From: Phoronis australis
Taxonomy: Eukaryota > Phoronida > Phoronidae
NCBI GenBank assembly: GCA_002633005.1
Contig: NMRA01000275.1
Location: 103,336 to 167,335, forward strand
Direction: 5' to 3'
DNA: 64,000 nt
This document shows, piece by piece, positions 61,901 through 63,027 of the stretch (position 1 is the stretch's first letter; each line of letters starts with the position of its first letter). Both the position numbers and the translations under genes were made by a program. The notes under the pieces are model-generated. The model was not told the origin of the DNA. It was given only the letters and a program-made list of their open reading frames with translations, and ran no database searches.

Positions 61901-63024
61901 CTTTTACAAAACAGCTGCAAGCCGATAAGTTTCATACAGAGCGTCAGAAGTTGACTTCGTTTAGTTTAAAAGGCAGCTATGCTTTGTGATTGTGTGTGGA
62001 TGGAGAGAGAATGATCAAATCCAGTAACTAATGTATCAATATATTTCATAACCGACAACCACTAATTAAAACAAGTGAAACTTGCTGTTAAACAACAAGG
62101 AAGGATAGTAACTTCTCTAGCGCCCTCTGTAGGGATAATTTCAATCAGTTAATAATAAATAATCAAACGTCTTATCTGCAATCTAAGCTGTAGAACTCGA
62201 CACTCGTTGGATTACAGTCCTGTTAGTCGTTCGTTGTACTAACGCACACTGTACTGCAACAGTGTACTTGCTGGTCACAGTCCCTCGTGACGCAACACGC
62301 GTAGGCAGTATCTTACTACTCACGATTCTTTTTGCTGGCCACAGCCCCTTGTGACGCAACACGTGTAAGAAGCATCTTACTATACCTACGATGCTCTTGG
62401 TTAACTTCCTGTTCGTTAACCCTTGCCCTTGCCAATACCTTCTTTGGAATCTTCCGCGAGATGGCTCTGTTATACTATTTCTTCAGTGTATTGAAGCAAG
62501 TCTCATAGCCTCAACAACCAAATTCCATCTGGCTATTTCCAGAGTTCTGCCCAAGTTATAATAATGCACTTACTTAGCAATTGGCTAATATAAACCACAT
62601 GACCATATAATTGGCTGATCTCAGAAACTTCTAGAATTCTCCCAGTGCATTGACCTCATATGAAAAGAAGTGAACATCACCTAACGTGCATGTAGATATC
62701 AAAAGTACGTGTAAACAAATTTGACCCCATGGTTTTATAAGTACCTGCACAAACTTTGGGCAACTTCAGTGGAACTCTCTACTAGTTACATAATCAATAT
62801 TGATTCTGACATAGAGTTTCAGTTGTGAACTCCTAAAATTTAAATACTCCAATTTTATGACATTGCAGCTAAGTTCAAACCTAGTTGGTTACTCCGTTTT
62901 CCGTTACAGCTCCACCAGTTCCGGAACCACCCACTGTGTTACAGCAAACTGGAAGCACGTTGACATTGAATTTACCTACTGTGGATGGAGACGCTGGTCC
63001 AATAAAGTACAGAATAATGGTTTT
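7074..63024 (+). CDS. Tie-like receptor tyrosine kinase, ectodomain part (12 exons, 3' partial)
   Basis: Whole-gene entry. Exons: 7074-7134, 27823-28125, 29772-30035, 46107-46238, 48505-48660, 51759-51917, 53989-54171, 58897-59220, 59883-60182, 60513-60619, 61203-61404 and 62910 to about 63024. They join in one open frame of about 768 codons. Domain order is signal peptide, Ig, Ig, three 8-Cys EGF-like, Thr/Ser-rich linker, FN3 x3 and the start of a fourth FN3. The Ig-Ig-EGF-EGF-EGF-FN3 order and the domain sequences match vertebrate Tie1/Tie2, cell-surface receptors that bind angiopoietins. Whether this orthologue binds an angiopoietin-like ligand cannot be told from here. All junctions are phase 1 except the one inside FN3-3 (phase 0). 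The transmembrane and kinase exons are not in the window, so the kinase is inferred from family membership. No third Ig domain was found. A kinase-less Tie-like surface protein remains possible. Confidence 0.85.
7690..8090 (+). repeat. Dispersed repeat, copy 1 of 3
   Basis: This segment shares an ordered set of words with 32110-32380 (+) and 46440-46790 (-): a 'gtcatatctcagaaatggctgatcggat'-like block, then GTTGATACC, a TGTACCTTT block, a poly-T/A stretch and a CACGTGACC-like block ending near AATTA. No terminal inverted repeat or coding part is visible. It is probably a decayed non-coding transposon or SINE-like family. Confidence 0.5.
8091..10093. other. Intron 1 sequence, nothing recognised
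   Basis: The largest frames (8227-8591, both strands) overlap each other and resemble no family I know. Splice-like sites are not associated with any open, domain-bearing frame. Confidence 0.35.
10136..11710. mobile_element. TIR element (GACCTAA ends) inserted into an older repeat
   Basis: The left end GACCTAACTCACGC (10136-10149) and right end GCGTGAATTAGGTC (11697-11710) are inverted repeats with one mismatch; a second inverted block, CCAAAGCGAGGCTCGCT, lies about 25-30 bases inside each end. Flanks are TATA and TATG. The surrounding repeat exists uninterrupted at 28640-28905 (reverse strand), which gives an empty-site comparison. At 10220-10411 (+) a 63-residue frame begins MAALSSPTWILNL and includes TKGYMFFSENQVRNVT. 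This recalls the N-terminal part of SWIM-zinc-finger/YqaJ-type proteins of invertebrate transposons; that link is tentative. Confidence 0.55.
11711..12010 (+). repeat. Older dispersed repeat interrupted by the GACCTAA element (continues from 10094-10135)
   Basis: From the junction at 11711 through ATTCCACGGGTGCTTCACTTCAGCCG-like sequence and on to about 12000, this matches the reverse strand of 28468-28850 with many substitutions. Its other part (CCTCAGCTTCTGATCGT) lies at 10094-10135. A short further copy of that part lies at 13688-13745. The reading frame kept open at 28468-28842 is closed here. Confidence 0.6.
12011..13687. repeat. Very AT-rich intron stretch with a weak tandem duplication
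   Basis: About 12230-12340 and 12400-12540 share an ordered set of words (for example ATGAAAGCAA, a CATTC block, TGTAAG-ATAGC-ACAG), suggesting an old duplication of roughly 190-200 bases. 12540-12860 is extremely AT-rich. A short (AC)n run lies at 13330-13343. No gene is seen. Confidence 0.35.
13746..17659. other. Intron 1 sequence, nothing recognised
   Basis: Contains only scattered frames of under 110 codons, with no domain. The GC-rich island 16240-16350 stands out from the AT-rich surroundings but has no open frame with recognisable content. Confidence 0.35.
17660..17688 (+). mobile_element. Helitron-like 3' terminus (hairpin plus CTAG)
   Basis: CCGTGCGAAGCACGG (17663-17677) is a perfect short stem-loop. 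It is followed seven bases later by CTAG (17685-17688), the arrangement at the 3' end of Helitron rolling-circle transposons. The base after CTAG is G rather than the usual T. No 5' TC end or Rep/helicase coding was found, so it could be a short non-autonomous copy or chance. Confidence 0.4.
17689..19533. other. Intron 1 sequence, nothing recognised
   Basis: AT-rich, with short frames only (for example 18456-18659, which shows no known domain). Confidence 0.35.
19534..20100 (+). pseudogene. Penelope-like retroelement remnant with GIY-YIG endonuclease domain
   Basis: The frame reads LPFVPGISDRDKSHM, later NIVYGISCSDSGCEESYIGE followed by TKQALKS. This is the GIY-YIG core (VYGISC at the first motif, SYIGET at the second) with the two-cysteine CCHH-type knuckle seen in Penelope-like elements. 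A TAG at 19759 interrupts it; after the stop the frame continues with QHRRSRYGN and a FSHMASTEHSF segment, where the conserved His belongs, and with LDREENCFKRGVKEAIDERV, matching the C-terminal part. A further piece, GLRFQSPRTWDRALKSISR, follows near 19950-20020. The reverse transcriptase part is missing, so it is a 5'-truncated, inactive copy. Confidence 0.75.
20440..20690 (+). repeat. Dispersed repeat around the Kolobok-like element, copy 1
   Basis: This stretch (GAATTTCGAAGA, later TATTGA, GTTTCAAA, TTAATTTT-ACTTTTG and AGGG-ATGG) is matched in the same order at 24560-24805. Both copies are preceded by CGCGCA-AATTGGTTA-type words. A shorter third match lies near 24990-25075. Similar CGCGTTGA/GCGCAGAA words fill 20930-21110. 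Confidence 0.55.
20691..21583. repeat. Diverged repeat-rich sequence with a 21-bp direct duplication
   Basis: AGGTGACCCAAATCAGCCACT occurs twice in tandem (about 21181-21222). The rest continues the CGCGTTGAATAA-type repeat words of the neighbouring copy. No coding potential recognised. Confidence 0.45.
21584..24460 (+). mobile_element. Kolobok-like THAP transposon, copy 1 (interrupted by another insertion)
   Basis: TTAA flanks both ends (21580-21583 and 24461-24464). Ends: ACGAGAAGGATACC, and the complement of AGGTGAAGACAGCC, with long subterminal inverted repeats (GTGCCTTACTCTGGAAGTGA-type on the left, TCACTTCCGGAGTATTGCAC-type on the right). The TTAA target plus a THAP-domain frame is the hallmark of the Kolobok superfamily. 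THAP part one is at 21802-21969 (MPHGCCVP, then TWLIRVKSPALPY) and part two at 23440-23840 (ACGKHFLPSDYEK-like, then IYAELMKVPAKQRL), separated by the 1470-bp insertion. No catalytic domain is recognisable; non-autonomous and decayed. Confidence 0.7.
21970..23439. mobile_element. TIR element nested inside the Kolobok-like copy
   Basis: The THAP frame of the host element is cut between 21969 and 23440. AATT borders the insert on both sides (21966-21969 and 23440-23443). Its ends are GACCTAACGC and GCGATAGGTC, a short inverted repeat starting GACCTA like the element at 10136-11710. No coding region with known domains is seen inside. Confidence 0.6.
24560..25080 (+). repeat. Dispersed repeat around the Kolobok-like element, copies 2 and 3
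   Basis: 24560-24805 parallels 20440-20690 in the same orientation; 24990-25075 repeats the GTGCTTATTC-ACGC-CAGAA / GGAATAAA-GTTACG words once more. The Kolobok-like copy lies between copies 1 and 2, so it probably inserted in an array of this repeat. Confidence 0.5.
25198..25430 (-). pseudogene. Gag-type zinc-knuckle remnant of an LTR retrotransposon
   Basis: On the reverse strand the frame reads PPVCGTCATNHAPRRCPAY, then KTCRDCNRRNHYA. This is two CCHC-like knuckles in the arrangement found in Gypsy-type Gag proteins, with CPAYxKTCxxC between them. The last cysteine of the second knuckle is missing (HYADVAA), and no protease or reverse transcriptase follows. No long terminal repeats seen. 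Confidence 0.6.
25431..26449. other. Intron 1 sequence, nothing recognised
   Basis: Includes the single ambiguous base (26222) and a short direct repeat near 26170-26300 (GGCGCAGAACTGAAACAAGTGAGGGCTA-like, versus GGCAGCGCAGCACTGAAAAAATGAGGGCTA-like), about 75 bases apart. Confidence 0.4.
26450..26806 (+). repeat. 54-bp tandem array with 108-bp higher-order period
   Basis: Units begin CTTGAGATAGACTCTACAAC at 26450, 26483, 26537, 26591, 26645, 26699 and 26753; the first is cut to 33 bases, the rest are exactly 54. Even and odd units differ in a correlated way: one type has GGCCAGTAAGGGCTTATTAT...TTA, the other GGCTAGTAAGGCCTTATCAT...TTG, alternating along the array. The period is 18 codons, so one frame stays open (26411-26821) as an 18-residue repeat (LEIDSTTWLVRPYHFKLL-like). 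Whether that frame is ever translated is unknown. Confidence 0.9.
26807..27822. other. 3' end of intron 1, nothing recognised
   Basis: AT-rich sequence leading to the Ig1 acceptor at 27822. No domain-bearing frame. Confidence 0.4.
27823..28125 (+). CDS. Tie-like receptor exon 2: Ig-like domain 1
   Basis: This exon encodes 101 residues (about 21-121), phase 1 at both ends, acceptor TTCTACAG and donor CACG|GTACAG. It resembles Tie Ig1: the start VEALVLVS, a B-strand cysteine (VIECSD), then a run of Thr/Arg ending in LNGAYRCMTR with the F-strand cysteine. The NGAY-x-C motif matches Tie2 closely. The typical Ig D-x-G-x-Y-x-C is replaced by x-N-G-A-Y-x-C, as in Tie2. The C-terminal IKLPSRR segment leads to Ig2. 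In Tie receptors Ig1 and Ig2 pack against the EGF modules to form the ligand-binding head. Confidence 0.85.
28468..28910 (-). repeat. Dispersed repeat, uninterrupted copy with a 124-codon open frame
   Basis: On the reverse strand this runs from CCTCAGCTTCTGATCGT through ATTCCACGGGTGCTTCACTT and matches 10094-10135 plus 11711-12010. The frame (28842 to 28468) stays open for 124 codons but shows no known domain, and the matching frame at 11740-12000 is closed. It shows what the target of the 10136-11710 insertion looked like before insertion. Confidence 0.6.
29318..29392 (+). repeat. tRNA-like unit (SINE head)
   Basis: TGGTGTAGTGGTACAGC fits an RNA polymerase III A box and AAGTTCGAATCTG a B box, about 35 bases apart. 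The stems do not pair well enough for a functional tRNA, so a tRNA-derived SINE fragment is the likely reading. Confidence 0.45.
29772..30035 (+). CDS. Tie-like receptor exon 3: Ig-like domain 2 without the canonical cysteines
   Basis: This exon encodes 88 residues (about 122-209), phase 1 at both ends, acceptor TTCTTGTAG and donor CGTG|GTAAGT. The motif SEADEGIYTLNIP is the Ig F-strand region (D-E-G-x-Y), and YMRLIIRG matches the end of Tie2 Ig2. The domain has no cysteine at all: the B-strand position reads VMLTMNS and the F strand YTLNI. Vertebrate Tie2 Ig2 also lacks this pair, so the loss supports the assignment rather than marking damage. One N-glycosylation sequon (NETS) is visible. 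Reading on past the donor meets a stop codon about 90 bases later. Confidence 0.85.
30036..31960. other. Start of intron 3; local self-similarity, otherwise nothing recognised
   Basis: 30135-30330 carries several diverged units of GTGCGACAATAT...GCCACATGTTGTC, suggesting a short decayed tandem repeat. The rest, including frames near 30352-30685, has no recognised domain. Confidence 0.4.
31978..32045 (+). repeat. tRNA-like unit (SINE head) with perfect B box
   Basis: TAGCTCGCTAGGTCAACGG resembles an A box region; GGTTCGAATCC is a perfect B box inside a pairing T-arm (CGTGG / CCGCG). The D-arm and acceptor stems do not pair, so it is not called as a tRNA gene. It lies just upstream of copy 2 of the dispersed repeat (32110-32380). 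Confidence 0.45.
32110..32380 (+). repeat. Dispersed repeat, copy 2 of 3
   Basis: Matches 7690-8090 in order and orientation: a GTGGCTCATCGGATTCATATG-like start, AAATTTGTTGATACC, ATGTACCTTTCTTCTTTGTT and TGTCACGTGACC. See copy 1. Confidence 0.5.
32381..32970. other. Intron 3 sequence with a 120-codon open frame of unknown meaning
   Basis: The + frame at 32408-32770 is open from an ATG but has no recognised domain, and frequent Val/Leu/Phe reflects T-rich sequence. Probably chance. Confidence 0.35.
32970..33640 (+). pseudogene. Jockey/CR1-like LINE reverse transcriptase remnant
   Basis: 32980-33060 reads LLLHKLRSYGITGNLLNM and SYLS, the region before the palm; after a frameshift 33060-33180 reads VRVDGDLSTSSPPGCGNAGV followed by PQGTVLDPLLFLVYISDLS. 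The motif GVPQGTVLxPLLFLxYIxDL is diagnostic for non-LTR reverse transcriptases. A deletion then skips to 33185-33345, where YCDIIYQTF and LHHLEKLQYQAA match the C-terminal region. The catalytic YADD region is lost. Confidence 0.7.
33700..34300 (+). repeat. Diverged repeat array (GGATTTCAATGAAATTTG units)
   Basis: The word GGATTTC(A/G)ATGAAA recurs at about 33777, 33963, 34042 and 34176, each followed by an ACA/GTGACGGC-type block. Spacing is irregular (about 80-190), so this is an old, eroded array or a repeat-rich element rather than a clean satellite. Confidence 0.5.
34301..35990. other. Intron 3 sequence, nothing recognised
   Basis: Short frames on the reverse strand (34678-34926, 35489-35674) have no known domain. 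No element ends identified. Confidence 0.35.
35995..36065 (+). repeat. tRNA-derived SINE, copy 1
   Basis: CCTTAGTGGACTAGAGCGTCTGCGCGGT, then CCGGGTTCGAGAC: an A-box-like and a B-box-like segment about 35 bases apart. It shares AGAGCGTCTGCGCGGT and GCAG-AAGT-CCGG-TTCGA with 36185-36253, so both belong to one family. Confidence 0.6.
36185..36253 (+). repeat. tRNA-derived SINE, copy 2 (interrupted by a MITE)
   Basis: GATAGCTCCGTAGAGTAGAG, then GGATTCGACCCCTGG. Better preserved than copy 1, with a canonical A-box region and B box. The 398-bp MITE (36254-36651) begins immediately after CCTGG. Confidence 0.6.
36254..36651. mobile_element. 398-bp MITE with about 40-bp terminal inverted repeats
   Basis: The left end GTCCGGTCTCTAATCTT and the reverse of the right end GCCCGGTCTCCAATCTT pair over about 40 bases, continuing into TACTCGAAA and ACTCGAAA. 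CCTGG flanks both sides (36249-36253 and 36652-36656), a 5-bp target duplication. The interior is rich in TCGA words and has an 18-bp perfect palindrome, AACTCGAAATTTCGAGTT (36444-36461). No coding region. Confidence 0.75.
36960..37790 (-). pseudogene. L1/Tx1-like LINE, C-terminal ORF2 fragment with zinc-binding region
   Basis: On the reverse strand, about 37500 down to 37260 reads TKLRWFQIRFLHRLIST, then IFLQKIGLTNLRLCTFCNSE and SEDLVQLY. This is the region after the reverse transcriptase in L1/Tx1-clade ORF2 proteins (W-F-Q-x-R-x-L-H-R-x-x-x-T-N, C-x-F-C). A stop replaces the conserved C-terminal His/Cys stretch. Further 3', LHEVLFGRHGAEQVMN matches the next conserved block. Inactive fragment. 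Confidence 0.6.
37791..38870. other. Intron 3 sequence, nothing recognised
   Basis: The reverse frame 38003-38275 has no known domain. No repeats identified. Confidence 0.35.
39083..40020 (+). pseudogene. Decayed copy of an uncharacterised zinc-finger-like gene family
   Basis: Three blocks in order, in different frames. 39083-39410: MTLVQNGKDLCDRKIAPLKQ, FLDLKETLFSSGGVKGFY and VPGISTFPNFHYSTQGIRVW. 39500-39715: a KHGCSKLAELGQYLDVDNHA segment resembling a C2H2-like finger, then YDHIARQW. 39720-39950: ALKKDKRLTRFSVNVKKFL and IFHEGHKSGKNIHPQKCQ, then a TCNDWLSESQIGGFF segment. I recall this block order from uncharacterised proteins in cnidarian and mollusc genomes (CDRRxAxxKxH, SxGGVKG, GIRVW, then a C2H2-like finger and Q-I-x-x-F-F). 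Function unknown to me. Stops and frameshifts between blocks show it is a pseudogene. Confidence 0.5.
40510..40960. repeat. Low-complexity GTGGC-rich tract
   Basis: Words such as GTGGCCAGG, GTGGCTGAG and TGGTGGCC recur with irregular spacing, typical of an eroded minisatellite. The reverse frame over it (40559-40825) follows from its composition. Confidence 0.5.
40961..42451. other. Intron 3 sequence, nothing recognised
   Basis: Frames on both strands overlap and show no domain. Confidence 0.35.
42456..44103 (-). mobile_element. Kolobok-like THAP transposon, copy 2
   Basis: TTAA at 42452-42455 and 44104-44107 flank perfect 11-bp inverted ends AGGAGAATGCC / GGCATTCTCCT. The reverse strand carries a THAP-domain frame. 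TTAA duplication, ends starting with purines and a THAP domain together indicate Kolobok rather than piggyBac (whose ends start CCY). Total 1648 bp with no recognisable catalytic core, so likely non-autonomous. Its right end abuts the LINE remnant at 44104. Confidence 0.7.
43644..43943 (-). CDS. THAP-domain frame inside Kolobok-like copy 2 (possibly broken)
   Basis: 99 codons. KAGISFFRLPRVPETLRKWL and VCGRHFVDSDF match the THAP DNA-binding fold (conserved F-x-x-P, W, and the second C-x2-H zinc pair in VCGRHF). The first zinc pair is incomplete: only one cysteine (LACPNY) is seen where C-x(2-4)-C is expected, so either an upstream exon or frame carries the other cysteine or the domain has decayed. 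THAP domains bind transposon ends or are co-opted as transcription factors; here it belongs to the element. Confidence 0.55.
   Translation of the reverse strand: MNAAILRSIVLACPNYEAAKKAGISFFRLPRVPETLRKWLAVVNNERYAVNSKYEAVKHLRVCGRHFVDSDFSYEFRLTKELSIRSVACVCSRHLSSIL
44104..46040 (-). pseudogene. L1/Tx1-like LINE, ORF2 reverse transcriptase remnant
   Basis: Reverse strand, 46040 to 44104. In order: FFQLRKRNNNITKLN (about 45800), TPGPDGFLTEFYK (about 45510), IISIILKSNKPRKFLGTW, VSLLNTRYKILSGCIAQRIR and SQAGFIKGRLIGENTRTIHD, then ADLEKVYDSVS (normally D-F-E-K-A-F-D), NNIQYADETVL (the YADD motif, here YADE) and LTPLGRITVLKSLVLSKLVH (about 44450). These are successive Tx1/L1-clade ORF2 motifs. Substituted catalytic Asp, stops, and lack of the endonuclease part show it is dead and 5'-truncated. 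It lies just before the EGF1 exon, antisense to the receptor gene. Confidence 0.85.
44690..44745. repeat. 14-bp tandem repeat, four exact copies, inside the LINE remnant
   Basis: TTTTGTCTAGATTG occurs four times without change. It expands the LINE frame just after GLKHNLDKT; three extra copies add 42 bases, so the frame is kept. Being exact, it is younger than the decay of the surrounding LINE. Confidence 0.85.
46107..46238 (+). CDS. Tie-like receptor exon 4: EGF-like repeat 1
   Basis: This exon encodes 44 residues (about 210-253), phase 1 at both ends, acceptor ATCAAG and donor ACAAG|GTATGT. It has eight cysteines in the laminin-like EGF spacing used by Tie receptors, with the strongly matching stretches CVNGGICHDSIGQCVC and PPGFHGPSCE. 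This is the best single piece of evidence for the Tie assignment. The acceptor lies less than 100 bases from the end of a reverse-strand LINE remnant (about 44100-46040), so the branch point and pyrimidine tract lie in or next to transposon-derived sequence. Confidence 0.9.
46440..46790 (-). repeat. Dispersed repeat, copy 3 of 3 (inverted)
   Basis: The reverse complement of copies at 7690-8090 and 32110-32380: it begins TGGGTCACGTGATCATG and ends with a CATATGAATCCAATTAGC block matching CATCGGATTCATATG in copy 2. Confidence 0.5.
46791..47984. other. Intron 4 sequence, nothing recognised
   Basis: A short TTTGACCTT run (47038-47070, three to four diverged units) is the only local repeat. No coding signal. 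Confidence 0.4.
47985..48200 (-). pseudogene. Gypsy-type LTR retrotransposon pol scrap
   Basis: The reverse strand reads VTDKFEATEVVSRTCEFYGK, FTPNLATILKQFHNLLPKDA and KW. The motif YGKFxPNLATIL-x(3)-HNLLxKDxKW is the segment between reverse transcriptase and RNase H in Gypsy elements. Only about 70 residues remain, with no LTRs nearby. With the zinc-knuckle remnant near 25.3 kb, this shows that Gypsy elements once inserted in this locus. Confidence 0.65.
48505..48660 (+). CDS. Tie-like receptor exon 5: EGF-like repeat 2
   Basis: This exon encodes 52 residues (about 254-305), phase 1 at both ends, acceptor CCTTTCAG and donor GAAG|GTACGT. It has eight cysteines, with the Tie-specific core FCMKDPYGCSCYAGFKGLEC, which corresponds almost position for position to the second Tie2 EGF repeat (F-C-L-P-D-P-Y-G-C-S-C). 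The longer insert between cysteines 3 and 5 is also a Tie2 feature. Confidence 0.9.
49377..49817 (+). CDS. THAP-domain frame in Kolobok-like copy 3 (best preserved)
   Basis: 146 codons from an ATG at 49377. MPHCCCVPEF supplies the first cysteines, GVPFHRFPMDDTLRRTWLVR the F-x-R-F-P and W positions, and YRVCGKHFLPSGY the C-x2-H pair, so the C2CH zinc site looks complete. The segment AELMKVPAKQRLKKDAIPS resembles the tail after the domain (THAP proteins end with an A-V-P-T/S-like box). Downstream, a Ser-rich stretch ends at a stop; no transposase core follows. Probably the DNA-binding part of a truncated transposase; expression unknown. Confidence 0.55.
   Translation: MPHCCCVPEFTSYRLTRAFGVPFHRFPMDDTLRRTWLVRVKNAALPVHATYKAVENYRVCGKHFLPSGYERDLYAELMKVPAKQRLKKDAIPSVLIPGSAPSPPAEKCVFEARSFASCGQYSDWSQWRHFIYCHPASFFPRTSDCV
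49881..50130 (+). pseudogene. Second, broken THAP segment in the same element
   Basis: MPGCKHYKLSRCTGIKSQRF, then after a frameshift YRNWLVRIKTAALPV, and after another YFLRSDYMRDVYAETMKMPV. Each piece aligns with the THAP frame just upstream (RRTWLVRVKNAALPV and RDLYAELMKVP). So the element carried two THAP domains in tandem, or a duplication occurred; this one is dead. Confidence 0.6.
50880..51190 (+). repeat. Probable LINE 3' tail ending in (TTATTG)n
   Basis: TAGCCTTTGGCTAAAGCATGAT, then AATAAAGTTTATTATTCG and TTATTGTTATTGTTATG, is the usual form of a Jockey/CR1-type LINE 3' end (polyadenylation-like signal followed by a short microsatellite tail). No coding part is attached. Confidence 0.4.
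51759..51917 (+). CDS. Tie-like receptor exon 6: EGF-like repeat 3
   Basis: This exon encodes 53 residues (about 306-358), phase 1 at both ends, acceptor TCTTTTCAG and donor GACG|GTAAGT. The cysteine pattern starts ACPPNTFGADC and ends CMEGWLGQTCQ, with eight cysteines. A downstream AG at 51786 could also serve as acceptor but would delete the first cysteines, so the upstream one is preferred. An acidic tail (ESDIED) leads to the linker exon. A 774-bp TIR element begins only about 150 bases downstream of the donor. Confidence 0.88.
52067..52840 (+). mobile_element. 774-bp TIR element, copy A
   Basis: Ends GGATTGTTTTGAAAAACCCT and AGGGAGTTTTAGAACAATCC are inverted, with long CCCTCGACCC/GGGTCGAGGG subterminal tracts on both sides. 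The interior matches copy B (56976-57745) in inverted orientation along its whole length, for example TTTATTATTTGTTTTCTGTT and GAAAAGGCAGCCGAGCTCAC. Flanks CGTTTTCCC and CATTTTCTG suggest an eroded 9-bp duplication, which would point to a Mutator-like MITE. No transposase. Confidence 0.75.
53989..54171 (+). CDS. Tie-like receptor exon 7: Thr/Ser-rich linker
   Basis: This exon encodes 61 residues (about 359-419), phase 1 at both ends, acceptor CATTTGAAG and donor ACTG|GTACTG. About 22 of 61 residues are Thr or Ser (for example VTTTTKALTT and VTSTSK), with no cysteine or Ig/FN3 signature, so it looks like a mucin-type O-glycosylated stalk. It occupies the place of Ig3 in vertebrate Tie receptors. 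Support is splice-site quality, phase and open frame rather than homology. The alternative acceptor at about 54009 runs into a stop. Confidence 0.6.
54172..55868. other. Intron 7, first part: no Ig3 exon found
   Basis: I looked here for the third Ig domain of Tie receptors (C...W...D-x-G-x-Y/W-x-C). Frames at 54524-54745, 54757-54984, 54914-55099, 55366-55560 and 55607-55798 do not show it. No other feature is recognised. Confidence 0.45.
55870..55948. repeat. (TG)n microsatellite ending in (CG)n
   Basis: About 35 uninterrupted TG units followed by CGCGCGCG. The open frames running through it are artefacts of the dinucleotide repeat. Such tracts can adopt Z-DNA. Confidence 0.95.
56976..57745 (-). 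mobile_element. 770-bp TIR element, copy B (inverted relative to copy A)
   Basis: Ends GGATTGTTCTAAAAAACCC and GGGGGTTTTAGAACAGTCC; same CCCTCGACCC tracts as copy A. Flanks GTTTAATAT and GTTTAGTTT give a 9-bp duplication with two differences. The interior is the reverse complement of copy A with scattered changes. Confidence 0.75.
57746..58896. other. Intron 7, last part, nothing recognised
   Basis: Frames at 57802-58014 and 58255-58497 (reverse) have no domain. The pyrimidine tract before the FN3-1 acceptor is ordinary. Confidence 0.4.
58897..59220 (+). CDS. Tie-like receptor exon 8: fibronectin type III domain 1
   Basis: This exon encodes 108 residues (about 420-527), phase 1 at both ends, acceptor TTCTTACAG and donor AAAG|GTGTGT. 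FN3 landmarks: PIENLRLVGSF (A/B strands), the conserved Trp in LNIHWDD, IQGYIVSYS (C strand), and LKRLEPYTSYMVTVRTTT (E-F loop Leu, F-strand Tyr). Two sequons (NITL, NMTQ) are visible. An extra cysteine cluster (CYRKCKPCAKR) in the C-C' region is unusual for FN3 and may form a local disulfide. Confidence 0.85.
59883..60182 (+). CDS. Tie-like receptor exon 9: fibronectin type III domain 2
   Basis: This exon encodes 100 residues (about 528-627), phase 1 at both ends. FN3 landmarks: PGALKLMDVQ, the Trp in VFTWQPPPC, LKGYRYNLYL, and LKNLNTSTSYRFDLSAFNNVGNGP with the typical N-x-x-G-x-G-P-x-S end. One sequon (NTST). The donor is weak (GAAG|GTTGGA), but the next good GT is far off and the phase fits exon 10, so it is accepted. 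Confidence 0.83.
60513..60619 (+). CDS. Tie-like receptor exon 10: FN3 domain 3, first half
   Basis: This exon covers strands A to C of the third FN3: EQDPPLFLKM, TTLLISWEKPKAYTGG and LFGYE. It starts in phase 1 after TATTTTCAG and ends in phase 0 at GAG|GTACCT. Splitting an FN3 domain after the C-strand Tyr is a common intron position in this fold. Translation into the intron stays open for a while but loses all FN3 character. Confidence 0.8.
61203..61404 (+). CDS. Tie-like receptor exon 11: FN3 domain 3, second half
   Basis: This exon begins in phase 0 after TTTGTAG, so the join reads GYE-IHVAVDSS, a normal FN3 C strand. It continues with IQDLQAGTLYQVSVQAEYE (E-F loop Leu, F-strand Tyr) and SGLGPSAVKQMWTEIKG, the G strand. 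It ends in phase 1 at AAAG|GTAAAC. The proposed ATG at 61260 is internal and not a start. Confidence 0.82.
62269..62397 (+). repeat. 64-bp tandem duplication in intron 11
   Basis: Two units start TGCTGG(T/C)CACAG at 62269 and 62333 and share CC(T/C)(C/T)GTGACGCAACACG and ATCTTACTA, with about 15-20 percent differences. No coding potential. Confidence 0.7.
62910..63024 (+). CDS. Tie-like receptor exon 12: start of a fourth FN3-like domain (donor uncertain)
   Basis: After CGTTACAG the frame reads APPVPEPPTVLQQ, then TLTLNLPTVDGDAGPIKYR. The pattern L-x-L-x-L-P-x-x-x-G-D-A-G-P-I-x-Y is that of FN3 modules nearest the membrane in receptor tyrosine phosphatases and some invertebrate receptor kinases. 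A stop codon follows at 63026-63028, so the exon must end before it: either ATG|GTTTTG (end 63019) or TTTT|GTAGTA (end 63024). The rest of this domain, the transmembrane helix and the kinase lie outside the window. Vertebrate Tie2 has three FN3 domains. Confidence 0.65.
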
Positions 63025-63027
63025 GTA

